A stretch of 36,062 bases of DNA from Psychrobacter vallis. GTDB taxonomy: Bacteria > Pseudomonadota > Gammaproteobacteria > Pseudomonadales > Moraxellaceae. A program made the position numbers and the translations under genes. Location: contig NZ_CAJHBU010000026.1 of assembly GCF_904846715.1 (NCBI RefSeq), positions 1-36,062 of the forward strand. The letters run 5' to 3'. The notes below the pieces were generated by a model. The model searched no databases, was not told where the DNA came from, and saw nothing but the letters and a program-made list of their open reading frames with translations. Below are positions 26,267-35,987 of the stretch, piece after piece (position 1 is the stretch's first letter; the number at the start of each line of letters is the position of its first letter).

Positions 26267-27568
26267 ATGCCTTCTCGTTCTCAATATGCTTTAATGTCTT
26301 CTAAAGACAGAAATACAGTCCTGTTTATATGCTTTAGTTGTGCCGTCGCGTTTTTTGATTTTTTGATTTATTTATATATCTCAGACGTTGTGGCAGCCGC
26401 TTTTTTTCCTACTAATATCAATCCTGCTATCACAAAAATACAGGGTCTTGGACTTTTTGCGATTGGTTATTTAGCACGTCCCTTTGGCGGCATCGTATTT
26501 GGTCGGTATGGTGATATTAAAGGCCGCAAACCCATACTTTTAATCAGCTTATTAGTGACAATAGGTAGCTTATTGGCTATGGCTTGTCTGCCGACGTATG
26601 CACAATGGGGATGGCTTGCGCCAGTCCTATTCATTACGTTAAGACTCATACAAGGCATCGCATTTGGGCTGTTTGTACCACTCGCTTGGGTTTTTGTGGC
26701 AGAGCATGTTCCCCGCCAATATTTATCGGTAGCCTGTAGCTATGTTACAGCCAGCTTTTATGTGGGCGTCCTATTCTCTAATGCCTTTTTTCTTTGGCTA
26801 ACGAACTCCATGACTACTGAGCAATTGGCTGATTATGGTTGGCGCTTGCCATTTTTGGTTGCCGCTGTTTTGAGTCTATTGCCATTATTAGCATGGCGAT
26901 GGATAGATGAATCACCATTTTTTATTGAAATGAAAGAATCCAAACCAAAGGGCTATGTCGCTAAGCCTTTTCGCCTGCTATTTAAGCATTGCAAACACTC
27001 AATATTTATCGGCATGGTACTCACTGTTATCATTTCTAGTATTACCACTGTTATTGTACTTTTGTTACCTGATTTGATTGAATTACGCTTTACGCTGGAT
27101 GGTGATTTGTTTGATTTTTCGCACAGCCTAGGGATTGTATTTATGATTTTTGGCTGTGTATTCTACGGAATAATATCCAATCATCAAAACTTTGGAAAAA
27201 TCTTAGCGATTGGTTCTATTTTATTAATTGTTCAAATATTTGCGTTTTTTTACCATTTGCAGGGAAGCGGCGACTATATTTTGATTATGTATGCGCTTTT
27301 GGGTTTTTGTGCCGGCATCGTTGGCATGATACCCGCTATCCTTGTCCAGTTATTTCCAACCAATGTACGACTCACTGGAATGGCTTTTTGTTATAATATG
27401 GCTTACGGTATTGTGGGCGTACTCGTCCCTTTCGCGCTTGGCTACGCCACTCTATATGTAAGTTTTGCACCTGCATTGTATATTGCTTTCATCGGTTTTA
27501 TTGGCATCATCATGGGCATTTACTTTTTTAACTTGCCTGAATTCAAAAAAATCGATCACGTCATTTAG
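26267..27568 (+). CDS. MFS transporter, metabolite:H+ symporter (MHS) type
   Basis: A 433-residue inner-membrane protein with about 12 hydrophobic segments. The loop after segment 2 carries the MFS signature in FGRYGDIKGRKPIL, preceded by ARPFGGIVFG, as in the MHS family (proline/betaine, citrate and alpha-ketoglutarate permeases). RLIQGIAFGLFVPLAWVFVAEH matches the segment-4 motif of that group. RWIDESPFFIEM before the central loop is also an MHS marker. The substrate is likely a small carboxylate or amino acid derivative but cannot be told. Stands alone; ATG at 26267. Confidence 0.9.
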   Translation: MPSRSQYALMSSKDRNTVLFICFSCAVAFFDFLIYLYISDVVAAAFFPTNINPAITKIQGLGLFAIGYLARPFGGIVFGRYGDIKGRKPILLISLLVTIGSLLAMACLPTYAQWGWLAPVLFITLRLIQGIAFGLFVPLAWVFVAEHVPRQYLSVACSYVTASFYVGVLFSNAFFLWLTNSMTTEQLADYGWRLPFLVAAVLSLLPLLAWRWIDESPFFIEMKESKPKGYVAKPFRLLFKHCKHSIFIGMVLTVIISSITTVIVLLLPDLIELRFTLDGDLFDFSHSLGIVFMIFGCVFYGIISNHQNFGKILAIGSILLIVQIFAFFYHLQGSGDYILIMYALLGFCAGIVGMIPAILVQLFPTNVRLTGMAFCYNMAYGIVGVLVPFALGYATLYVSFAPALYIAFIGFIGIIMGIYFFNLPEFKKIDHVI

Positions 27569-27727
27569 CCAGCAGTACATGACTATAAACGACTGTTTTA
27601 TTTTGCAGTGACGATATCGATTAAATGTAGGTGTAACGGGATCTTATACCTATTGCACTTATGCATTTATTTGACATAAAACGTTCGATCTAAGATTCAA
27701 ACATTCAAAGATTAAGGCTTAATTACC

Positions 27728-28699
27728 ATGGTTGATATGACCAATAAGCGCCTCTCAGTAGCGCCTATGATTGATTGGACAACGACAGATTACCGTTATT
27801 TTGCGCGGCTTTTTAATCCTCATGTGTATCTCTATACCGAGATGATTAGTACTGGCGCGCTGATACATGGCAATCGAGCGCGGCATCTGCGCTTTGATAC
27901 AAGCGAGCACCCCATTGTGCTACAACTTGGCGGAGCAGATGTTACTGAGATGACTCAATGTGCTGAATTTGCTCAGCAGCATGGCTATGACGAGGTCAAT
28001 ATCAATGTTGGTTGCCCGTCTGACCGTGTACAGCACAATAAAATTGGTGCTTGCCTCATGGCAGAGCCAAATATTGTCGCAGATTTGGTAAAACACATGC
28101 AAGCGGCGGTCGATATCCCAGTAACGGCAAAACATCGTATTGGTATTGATGATTTTGACAGTTATGAGTTTATGGTAGATTTTGTACAAACAGTGGCTGC
28201 TGCTGGCTGTACACGTTTTACCGTCCATGCACGAACTGCGTGGCTACAAGGGCTTAGCCCCAAGCAAAACCGCGAGATACCACCACTGCGTTATGAGGAT
28301 GTCTACCGTCTTAAGCAAGACTTCCCTGAGCTTGAGATTGAGATAAACGGTGGTATTGATACTATCGCTGATATTGAGGCGCATTTGCAACATGTCGACG
28401 GGGTGATGATTGGCCGCGCTTTTTATCACAACCCTTATCTGTTAGCAGAAGCGAATCGACTATGGGGCGAGCCTGCGCCCAAACGTTCAGACATTTTAGA
28501 GCAACTCTATCCCTACCTAGAAGAGCAAATTGCTAAAGGAGAAGCGCTACCAACGATGACGCGTCACTACCTAGGATTATTTCAAGGTTTGATAGGTGCA
28601 CGCAAATGGCGACAGGCTTTGAGTGGTAAGCCTCAGCTAACGATCAATGATATCAAACGGGCGGCCGATGAGGTGCTGCTGTTAAATCCTGATGCCTAA
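27728..28699 (+). CDS. dusA: tRNA-dihydrouridine(20/20a) synthase DusA
   Basis: FMN enzyme that reduces uridine 20/20a in the tRNA D-loop. It has the opening LSVAPMIDWTTTDYRYFARL, the YTEMI block, QLGGADVTEM, the catalytic-cysteine motif NVGCPSDRVQ, VTAKHRIGIDD, FTVHARTAWLQGLSPKQNR (specific to DusA) and GVMIGRAFYHNPYLL. The 323 residues are normal. AAGG lies about 11 bases before the ATG at 27728; ATG 27737 is an alternative. Monocistronic by layout, convergent with the protease gene downstream. Confidence 0.97.
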   Translation: MVDMTNKRLSVAPMIDWTTTDYRYFARLFNPHVYLYTEMISTGALIHGNRARHLRFDTSEHPIVLQLGGADVTEMTQCAEFAQQHGYDEVNINVGCPSDRVQHNKIGACLMAEPNIVADLVKHMQAAVDIPVTAKHRIGIDDFDSYEFMVDFVQTVAAAGCTRFTVHARTAWLQGLSPKQNREIPPLRYEDVYRLKQDFPELEIEINGGIDTIADIEAHLQHVDGVMIGRAFYHNPYLLAEANRLWGEPAPKRSDILEQLYPYLEEQIAKGEALPTMTRHYLGLFQGLIGARKWRQALSGKPQLTINDIKRAADEVLLLNPDA

Positions 28700-28759
28700 T
28701 CACATGTATAAACATTGAGATGACCATAAGGACGTGTTGAGAGTCACAAGTAATTATTC

Positions 28760-29548
28760 CTAAGCAACTTGCGTGATATACAGCCACATCGCAGCGCCAT
28801 TATTGACGATGTGTAATAACATGGGCAGTAATAACGAACCCGATTTGACACGTGCATAGCAAAATATCAGTGCCAATACCACAATGGTACTGATTTCATA
28901 GATGCCATACTGAACATGAATCACTGCAAAGATCAAACTCGTCACGATACTTGCGACAACTGCGCCGCGATATTCTGGAAATGATGGCACAGCAAACTGC
29001 TCTGCGATAGCCGACCACAAGATACCGCGAAAGATCAATTCTTCATATAGTGGTGCAACAATCACCATGGCAAAGACCAGCAGCCATACTGAACTAACAG
29101 ACTGATATAATGGATCTACGAATACCAGTGGTGTCTCATCGAGCAAATAAGTCAACGCCTGACTGCCAATCATAAATATCAATAGCAACCCAAGCATGCC
29201 CATACCTACTGCAAAGGAAAAAGGCTTTAGCGCCAGATACTGACGCATATCGCCGCCTCTTAACCGAATCACTAAAATGCTAATCACTACTAAGAGCACA
29301 CAACCAATAATGATAGATAAGCTCACCACAGTGCCGTTATTGCTACCAAAAAAGAATATGTCGGCGACGGTTGCATTTTTAGTCGCTGGTAATACCAATT
29401 TGCCAGCAACATACACGCCTAGCAACTGACTGGCGAAAAATACCATCACCATGCCTATCGTCAGTAAAAATGCACCCAAACGTGAAAATAGTGGCGTGTG
29501 CTTGGCTATCGTCGTCAAATGAGGTACAGCGGTAACATCTTTTAGCAT
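28760..29548 (-). CDS. CPBP family intramembrane glutamic protease
   Basis: A membrane protein with about 7-8 hydrophobic segments and the Abi/CPBP motifs: EELIFRG (motif 1, EExxxR), FAVIHVQYG (motif 2 with the histidine) and LLHIVNNGA (motif 3 HxxxN). Related proteins cleave CAAX-like or other membrane substrates; bacterial members include bacteriocin self-immunity and regulatory proteases. The substrate here is unknown. I chose ATG 29548 (262 residues) over TTG 29578. Confidence 0.9.
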   Translation of the reverse strand: MLKDVTAVPHLTTIAKHTPLFSRLGAFLLTIGMVMVFFASQLLGVYVAGKLVLPATKNATVADIFFFGSNNGTVVSLSIIIGCVLLVVISILVIRLRGGDMRQYLALKPFSFAVGMGMLGLLLIFMIGSQALTYLLDETPLVFVDPLYQSVSSVWLLVFAMVIVAPLYEELIFRGILWSAIAEQFAVPSFPEYRGAVVASIVTSLIFAVIHVQYGIYEISTIVVLALIFCYARVKSGSLLLPMLLHIVNNGAAMWLYITQVA

Positions 29549-29596
29549 AAAATCATAACCTAAACAGTGCGGTATCAACCCATATCTATCATAAAC

Positions 29597-29660
29597 TGTA
29601 GTCGATTCATTTTAAAAAGGATACAGTGCTACTCTGATTTTTGGGATTGGCATGACTATA
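29597..29660. repeat. Short repeat remnant with inverted ends
   Basis: Starts TGTAGTCGATTCATTTTAAA and ends GACTATA, giving near-inverted ends TGTAGTC/GACTATA and resembling the TATAGTCG repeats elsewhere in the window. At 64 bp it may be an internally deleted copy. It lies between two minus-strand genes. Confidence 0.4.
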
Positions 29661-29679
29661 GATAGCAAGTAATCGGTGG

Positions 29680-30570
29680 TCAAGCCGATAATTGCTGTTT
29701 AATCACAGTCAACACTTGCTGCGCGACAGATTCTGGCTGCTCAAGTGGAAACATATGGCCACCAGCGTGAGTTTGATAAGGAATGCCCAATCGTGCTTTG
29801 ACTTGCTGCGGAAAGCGACGTTTTAAAAAGAGACTGTCTTCACCAATAATCAATGTCACAGGCGGCTTGGGTGCACGATTTGGGGCCAGCCAATACCAAG
29901 AAGGATTGGTACGAAACACTGCCACTTCGTTATCCTTAGGAATGGCCAATGTCACCTTGCCGTCTGCACGCGTATGTAAACCATGATCGATGTATCCTTG
30001 AAAACTGCGCTCATCAAAATTTTTAAAAAATCCTTTGTGGCGCATTTTTTCATAAGCTTCTGCGCGGCTATCCCACACGTCACGGCGATACTTGGACACG
30101 CCAGCTGGTGATAATTTATCTATCAAACGATGATTCATCAATGGCAGTTTGTCCGCTATCTTGGCCAAATGCCATAGCAAACTGACTTTGCCATAAATCC
30201 AAGGCGGATCCATCAGTACCGCTTGGGTGAAGTATTTGGGCGCACGGTACAAGGCTTGCAACGTACACATGGCACCAAGCGAATGACCAACCCCTATTAC
30301 TTGGCTGACTCCATGCTTCTCGCAAGTGTTTTTTACACTATCGACGATTTGCTGCGTGAGATTGCGCCAATGGTCATCCACCGGATAATCGGGCGTAGCA
30401 CCCAACATCGCAATATATTCAATCGTAAAAAACTCCGCCAAACTCTCAAAAAATGGCTGATAGACAGCACTTGGCATACCATTGGCGTGGGCAAAATGAA
30501 TAACGGGTTTTTTGGTTATTGTAGAAACAGGTAGCGCTGCAAAGGTCTGCAAACTGATTTTATCACTCAT
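29680..30570 (-). CDS. Alpha/beta hydrolase
   Basis: A 296-residue cytoplasmic hydrolase with the oxyanion-loop region VIHFAHANGMPSAVY, nucleophile elbow GVGHSLGAM, an acid residue in TLIIGEDSLF and catalytic histidine in THAGGHMFPLEQPE. An alpha-helical cap carries a substituted linker (HRLIDKLSPAGVSKYRRDVWD). The family is broad; substrate unknown. ATG 30570 with GAGAG upstream. It lies downstream of sppA on the same strand but separated by an 11-bp stem-loop, so probably its own unit. Confidence 0.9.
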   Translation of the reverse strand: MSDKISLQTFAALPVSTITKKPVIHFAHANGMPSAVYQPFFESLAEFFTIEYIAMLGATPDYPVDDHWRNLTQQIVDSVKNTCEKHGVSQVIGVGHSLGAMCTLQALYRAPKYFTQAVLMDPPWIYGKVSLLWHLAKIADKLPLMNHRLIDKLSPAGVSKYRRDVWDSRAEAYEKMRHKGFFKNFDERSFQGYIDHGLHTRADGKVTLAIPKDNEVAVFRTNPSWYWLAPNRAPKPPVTLIIGEDSLFLKRRFPQQVKARLGIPYQTHAGGHMFPLEQPESVAQQVLTVIKQQLSA

Positions 30571-30643
30571 AACAAACTCTCATTAACTCACTATAGACAT
30601 TTTTATGATCATTTAATTTTATATATACCTTTTTACATATAAG

Positions 30644-30675
30644 TAAGGCTGAGCATAATCAAACGCTCAGCCTTA
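30644..30675. terminator. Stem-loop downstream of sppA
   Basis: TAAGGCTGAGC (30644-30654) pairs perfectly with GCTCAGCCTTA (30665-30675) around a 10-base loop. There is no long T-run directly after it on either strand, so termination strength is uncertain. Confidence 0.55.
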
Positions 30676-30710
30676 ACAATCATACACTCTAAATCTAAAA
30701 CATAAAATGC

Positions 30711-31766
30711 CTAACGCATCTGCGCATTACCCTCTTCTTGGGGTAAGACATCAAGACTGACACTAGAGCCAATGCCTGCACCCAATTTAATAGCAAAGCG
30801 ATCCATAAACATTTGGAACGGATCTGTTGGGCTATAATTCACCACAGTATCAATCTCTAGCTGTTTTTCTAGGCTTGCGATGCTGCCCTTCTTATCTGCC
30901 AAACCTAGCTCTATAGATTGCTCGCCTGTCCAAAATAAACCTGAAAACAGTTTGTTTTGCTCAGGATTTTTTAGACGATTACCGCGGCCTTCTTTTACTG
31001 CATTGATGAAGTGCTTGTGCGTATTGGCAAGCACACCTTCAACATGATTTTCTTCATAATCGGTCAATGGGCGCGACAAGCTCAGGATGTCTTTATATTC
31101 CCCAGCCGTAATGGTGCGATCTTCTACACCAACCTTATCCATTAAGCCTTCAATATTGTAGCTTGGCATAATGACGCCGATAGAACCGACCAAACTTGAT
31201 GGATTGACATAAATCTCATCTGCTGCAGAAGCAATATAATAAGCGCCTGATGCACCAATATCACCGATAACTGCATAAAGCTTTTTGTCTGGATACTCTT
31301 TTCGAAGATCCATCATGGTCTGCCAAATTTCGTCAGACTGTACAGGTGAACCACCAGGTGAGTTAATATCTAACGCCACCGCTTTTGAATTACTGTTTTC
31401 AAACGCACGAGTCAATGCTTCATTGACATCATAAGCATTGGCCACATCGCCACTACTAATGACACCTTGCAGCTCAACCACGGCTAGATGAGGCCTGCTG
31501 GTATCAGCACTATCTAAACCTGTTGGCGCTTTGCTGGTGCAACCACGACCCAGCAGCAAAAATATCAGTAAGATATAGCCAAAGGTCAATAGTTTAAAAA
31601 AGATACTCCAGCGACGGGCGCGGCGTTGCTCAACCACACTTGCCAATAAAGTGTTTTCCAGCACTCGCCATTCTTGTCCACTCGGCTGGTTTGGTTGCTG
31701 CATTGGCGTAGGCTGATTGGTCGAATTATCAGGACGTTTGTTGGGGTCTGGTGGCCAGTTGGGCAT
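30711..31766 (-). CDS. sppA: Signal peptide peptidase SppA-type protease (S49)
   Basis: An inner-membrane serine protease that degrades signal peptides and membrane peptides. The 351-residue, single-S49-domain form (as in Gram-positives) has a proline/asparagine-rich cytoplasmic N terminus, one transmembrane segment (about 58-75, FKLLTFGYILLIFLLLG), then LDINSPGGSPVQSDEIW, GASGAYYIASAADEIYVNP with the nucleophile serine, SLVGSIGVIMPSYN, and TAGEYKDILSLSRPLT with the likely catalytic lysine. AGGAAG precedes the ATG. It is downstream of comEC on the same strand, with a strong palindrome between. Confidence 0.94.
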   Translation of the reverse strand: MPNWPPDPNKRPDNSTNQPTPMQQPNQPSGQEWRVLENTLLASVVEQRRARRWSIFFKLLTFGYILLIFLLLGRGCTSKAPTGLDSADTSRPHLAVVELQGVISSGDVANAYDVNEALTRAFENSNSKAVALDINSPGGSPVQSDEIWQTMMDLRKEYPDKKLYAVIGDIGASGAYYIASAADEIYVNPSSLVGSIGVIMPSYNIEGLMDKVGVEDRTITAGEYKDILSLSRPLTDYEENHVEGVLANTHKHFINAVKEGRGNRLKNPEQNKLFSGLFWTGEQSIELGLADKKGSIASLEKQLEIDTVVNYSPTDPFQMFMDRFAIKLGAGIGSSVSLDVLPQEEGNAQMR

Positions 31767-31818
31767 ATAACTTCCTAAGTCAGAAACAATCTAAAACAGT
31801 AAAAAGATGATATTAATA

Positions 31819-31853
31819 GATATAGCTAGAGGCAAATATCCTCTCGCTATATC
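31819..31853. terminator. Long stem-loop between comEC and sppA
   Basis: GATATAGC-T-AGAGG (31819-31832) pairs with CCTCT-C-GCTATATC (31840-31853), 13 pairs with one mismatch. The minus-strand side runs into an AT-rich stretch with a short T tract further on. It probably terminates or attenuates comEC transcription; it could also be an operator. Confidence 0.55.
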
Positions 31854-31960
31854 AATCATCTGTATTAATAGGCTGCTAAGTATGGTCGCATTTCGATAAT
31901 GGTTCAATAGTATAACTGTGAAATATCACCATATTATAATCGTACAAGACACTAAAACTT

Positions 31961-34927
31961 TTAAGGCAGTGCATCACCAATATCGCCAGTGTCAGCAATA
32001 GTATTTTCAGTGATAGCATCGTTGGCAATAGTATCTAGAGATAACGCCACTTCTAATGCTTTATCATCATAAGTAATGATTTTATGTATCTTCTGCCGAT
32101 TTATCACATCAGCTGTGATATGCGATGCACTGTGGCCAAGCCACGTAGCCTCACTATATGCGGTATTTTCATCGAGTGATTCGGGCAAACACAGCAATGA
32201 CCACATTTGCCAAACGCGCTGATGCGTGTCGGCATTTAAAATAATGCGTGCCAAAGACTCCTCTGCTTGAGGTGCCTTCGATTGAGTCTTTGACATAAGT
32301 GTTTGAGCGGTAATAGGTGCTGACTTGAGTGGCTCAGCAGCATTGTATTTTAACAAACGTATGGGCAAGCGTGTATCGATAGCGACGGTGCAGTCCCAGA
32401 CACTGGTGTCGCCTATCTTGCGCCAGCCCGTCAATACTTGTATGGATAAATCGCCAGTCGGCAACTGCCATATTTTGCCTTGTTCACAATGCTGTGCGCT
32501 AATATTTGACTCATCCTTAGATTGGCTGACGCCTTTATAAGCGCGCTGAAGATCAGGCCACCGATCAGAGCGCCCTGCTTGCCAGTACTGGCTGAGAGGT
32601 AAACGCTGATTTAGCTGTGCGACGGTCATGGGTAATAGCTCAGAAGTAAGAGTATGAGAGGCGGTGCGCTTATTGTCAGTAGTCAGTGTAGCAGTTAGGC
32701 CAACACTACTGCTCTGTACGATGATGCCTTCTAATGTATCAACCGATAAGCTGCCTAATTGCTGTTCTAGTGTCGTAGCAAGCTTGTCTGCTGTCAAAGT
32801 GCTTGGCATCGTACGTGTGGTGGTAGGTCTGTGATCGGCTAAAAACAGCCAACTGGTATTTCTCTTATCATTGTCTGTCACTGATAATTGCTCATTATTA
32901 TCTTTACTGGTCTTATCATTACTCACAATAGGATACTGCAACAAGACGGCACTCACATAACGGTCGCCCGTTGGCAAAACATATAACGTTGGTATCGTAA
33001 CTAGTGATTGCTGATTGGCATATATCGTCATCATTAACAGGGTTAAAGGCGGAAGGGTCAACCAGCGACTGACAAAACCTCGTGGTAACAACCAAGGTAA
33101 TATGCTTAATAATACCATGAGCAGTATGGCTGTATTCACGGGTGTATATAGCCATGCTTTTGATAACGCTGCTGCTGATGTTAACCATATTATCAGCTCA
33201 TGCAAACCAGCCACTATGGCAATAACGAGCGTCCAAATACTATTGGCTAGCGCAGGTGATAAAAGATAACACAGCCCAGCCAGTAGGTTAAGCGGCACAA
33301 TCACCCAGCCAAACAGACCAATGGCAAACAGGTTTATAATCAAACCCCACAGCGACGCTTTACCAAACAATAAAAGCGTGATGGGCAATAAAGTAATAAA
33401 TAACCAAAACTGTAATTTAAATATGCGTTCAAAGGTTATCCAAATACGCTGAGCAAGGGCATTGGCTGCACTGGTTTTATGGATAGATGCAGCTAGAGGT
33501 GTGACAGTGGGTTGCGAATACTTGTAGGCCGTATCGTCATACTTGAGTAATAATGCCACTGCAATAAAGGATAGCCAATAACCTGCCTGCCATAGTACGT
33601 AAGGGTCTTGCCATGCCATCAACACTGCCAACGCAAACAAAACGCGCATAGTGCTGATAGGCAATAACGTTAGGCGTACCAAACCTATCGCTAACAACAT
33701 CCATGCAGTACGAGCAGCTGGCACATCGAAGCCAGTAAACAGCGCATAGACAAAAGCAGCCCCTATCATCACCCACCAACGTACTTGCCAACGTGGGACA
33801 TAACGATAAACCTTTGGGCACAGTCGATCAAAAAGCAATGCAGCCGTACCAGCCAGCACAATCGCCAAAAACAAAACATGTGTCCCTGATATAGCAAGCA
33901 AGTGCGAGATACCAGCCAGTTGATAGAGGTCTTTGGTATCACGATTGATTAAACTGCGGTCACCTGTGAGCAAGCTTAGTGTGACAGCCTTTGCTTGCTG
34001 TGCGGCGGTAGTCTGAGCTGCCCAATCCTGATAAAAATGCTGTCGTAATTGCCAACGACCTTGGTCAATGCGGGTGCGAAAACGCTTGAAATATGATTCA
34101 GAAGAAGATAGCACTGCTGATGAATGGACATTATTAAGAGGCGATGTGCTGGTCACCAATATATTCGCCACGCCATCAATGTGACGGCCTCGTAGCCAGC
34201 GATAGCTGTCAAAACCAGTTGGATTATTTATCGCTTGCTCAGAAGTGGCAAGAGGCGCAAGGGTTAAGCTCATAAACAGCTGAGCACCTGGTTGCAGATG
34301 ATTTAAGCGGGCAAGTTGGCTATTATCCGGAGAATTTTTAGACGATGGCTTTGATGATTGTTTTGGGTAAGCATTAAGTAACACACGATATTTTCTATCA
34401 TTACGCTTATCTTTGTCTAAATCAGCAACTGTCATCCTATCCAAATCTTCAGTAGTTAATTCAGAAACCAGAGGCAATATGTGACTAATGGTAGCAACTT
34501 GTCTATAGCCACTGTCTGTGGCGACATCATAGACGCTATCACTTATCCCATCAATAGTCACCAATGCTTGCACACGCATGGGTTCAGTGACTTTGGTCGC
34601 TTCCGCCCGTTGATGGCTAACCAGAGCTTGCAGGGCACTACCAGTAATTAGCCCGATGGCTATTATTGCTATCAGGATATGGTTAAAAATACGAAAAACA
34701 GGTTTAGCGTTACGAGAGGAAGCGCTAGAAGCATTTGTGGTATTTATGGCAGGTATATTGAATTGGGTAAGAACAATCAGAATGATGGCGAGCGGCACCA
34801 GTGATAAAGGCAGAATAGCAGTATTGGCAATATCTATCATCGCACTAATGGGCATCGCCATACTATCCGCGACTGCCAACACGCCCATCATAAAAACAAT
34901 AATCAAACCACCAAGCAACCAGTACAC
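31961..34927 (-). CDS. comEC: DNA internalization protein ComEC/Rec2
   Basis: Inner-membrane channel for uptake of single-stranded DNA in natural transformation. About 988 residues with many membrane segments. The OB-fold-like soluble region is followed by the family signature in LLTGDRSLINRDTKDLYQLA and GISHLLAISGTHVLFL, then the competence domain, and a C-terminal metallo-beta-lactamase-like part that looks weak (it lacks a clear HxHxDH). AAGGAG sits five bases before GTG 34927, which I take as the start over the overlapping TTG 34930. It is divergent from the DUF2062 gene. Psychrobacter and Acinetobacter include naturally transformable strains. Confidence 0.93.
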   Translation of the reverse strand: MYWLLGGLIIVFMMGVLAVADSMAMPISAMIDIANTAILPLSLVPLAIILIVLTQFNIPAINTTNASSASSRNAKPVFRIFNHILIAIIAIGLITGSALQALVSHQRAEATKVTEPMRVQALVTIDGISDSVYDVATDSGYRQVATISHILPLVSELTTEDLDRMTVADLDKDKRNDRKYRVLLNAYPKQSSKPSSKNSPDNSQLARLNHLQPGAQLFMSLTLAPLATSEQAINNPTGFDSYRWLRGRHIDGVANILVTSTSPLNNVHSSAVLSSSESYFKRFRTRIDQGRWQLRQHFYQDWAAQTTAAQQAKAVTLSLLTGDRSLINRDTKDLYQLAGISHLLAISGTHVLFLAIVLAGTAALLFDRLCPKVYRYVPRWQVRWWVMIGAAFVYALFTGFDVPAARTAWMLLAIGLVRLTLLPISTMRVLFALAVLMAWQDPYVLWQAGYWLSFIAVALLLKYDDTAYKYSQPTVTPLAASIHKTSAANALAQRIWITFERIFKLQFWLFITLLPITLLLFGKASLWGLIINLFAIGLFGWVIVPLNLLAGLCYLLSPALANSIWTLVIAIVAGLHELIIWLTSAAALSKAWLYTPVNTAILLMVLLSILPWLLPRGFVSRWLTLPPLTLLMMTIYANQQSLVTIPTLYVLPTGDRYVSAVLLQYPIVSNDKTSKDNNEQLSVTDNDKRNTSWLFLADHRPTTTRTMPSTLTADKLATTLEQQLGSLSVDTLEGIIVQSSSVGLTATLTTDNKRTASHTLTSELLPMTVAQLNQRLPLSQYWQAGRSDRWPDLQRAYKGVSQSKDESNISAQHCEQGKIWQLPTGDLSIQVLTGWRKIGDTSVWDCTVAIDTRLPIRLLKYNAAEPLKSAPITAQTLMSKTQSKAPQAEESLARIILNADTHQRVWQMWSLLCLPESLDENTAYSEATWLGHSASHITADVINRQKIHKIITYDDKALEVALSLDTIANDAITENTIADTGDIGDALP

Positions 34928-35236
34928 CAACGCTCCTTACTTGATGATTTATATCTCATAATACTGCTAGATAGAGCAACTTATTATCATGAGCTGTTAT
35001 TTATTATCGCACATAAGTATCTGAGCACCAACATATGTCCAAATCAGACACAGCAACTGATACGTCAGGCAATAGCATTTATATTTATATTACCCTATAC
35101 TGATTAGAAATATCGCTATGACGATAATCTAACACTATTACCCCAGATACCTTATAACCGTATTTTACTAACAATATCATTCCATACCAGCCCATCAATA
35201 GATTGAGCTGACTGGTTAACGATTAAAGGCGATCCT
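34928..35236. other. 309-base divergent gap between comEC and the DUF2062 gene
   Basis: AT-rich, no coding region, repeat or strong hairpin seen. It must hold the promoters and ribosome sites for both divergent genes; AAGGAG for comEC and AAAGGCG for the DUF2062 gene are visible at its two ends. Confidence 0.55.
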
Positions 35237-35812
35237 GTGCCCCAAAAACGTCTAAAAGAACTGCTTCCTACACCAGAGAAAATCCTAGAAAGCCGCACCT
35301 TAAAATTGTTCGCACCGCATTTGGCTGATCCACGATTATGGCACTTTAATCGTCATAGTCTAAATAAAGCGGTATACATTGGAGTGCTTAGTGCATTTTT
35401 TCCATTACCAGGACAGATGCTATTGGCACTGATCGGATCATTAATTTTTCGTGCCAATGTTCCCTTGGCGATTGGTCTGACTTGGATTACCAATCCCCTC
35501 ACTAGCCTGCCTATTTTTTATGCAGGCTACTATATAGGTGCCAAAATCATTGATGTCCCGATGATTAGTCTACGACTCATCGGTAGAATGATTGCTGACT
35601 TTAGTTTATGGGCACTATCAGATGGTGCCAATCCATTTATTACCTATCGTGGCACCGTCTCAATTACTGCATTTTGTATAGGGCTAACCATTTTAGCAAT
35701 TATAACCAGCATTATTTGTGGTTTGGTATTCAAGGCAGTTTGGCGTTATAGAACCGTCATCAGCTGGCAAAAACGTCAGCAAGAATCATCTAACAAACCG
35801 CCCGAATCTTAA
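35237..35812 (+). CDS. DUF2062 domain-containing membrane protein
   Basis: A 191-residue protein with the DUF2062 pattern: ADPRLWHFNRHSLNKAVYIG, the block SAFFPLPGQMLLAL, and LTWITNPLTSLPIFYAGYYIG, plus two to three membrane segments and a basic C terminus. It starts at GTG 35237 with AAAGGCG upstream. The function of the domain is unknown; it is common in proteobacteria next to envelope or competence genes, as here beside comEC. Confidence 0.9.
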   Translation: MPQKRLKELLPTPEKILESRTLKLFAPHLADPRLWHFNRHSLNKAVYIGVLSAFFPLPGQMLLALIGSLIFRANVPLAIGLTWITNPLTSLPIFYAGYYIGAKIIDVPMISLRLIGRMIADFSLWALSDGANPFITYRGTVSITAFCIGLTILAIITSIICGLVFKAVWRYRTVISWQKRQQESSNKPPES

Positions 35813-35987
35813 TAGAGTCAAACTGTTATTAACTCACTAACAGGTCAAGCTCAGCGAATCAGTGTTTATTAATACTGACTCGCTAACGATACTAACGAGG
35901 TAGAACCTACCCTTCATTGCTTTGTTTTTTATCGATACCCTCTGGCATTAATAAGGTCTTGTGAATTAAAGGCATCACTTTTATTTA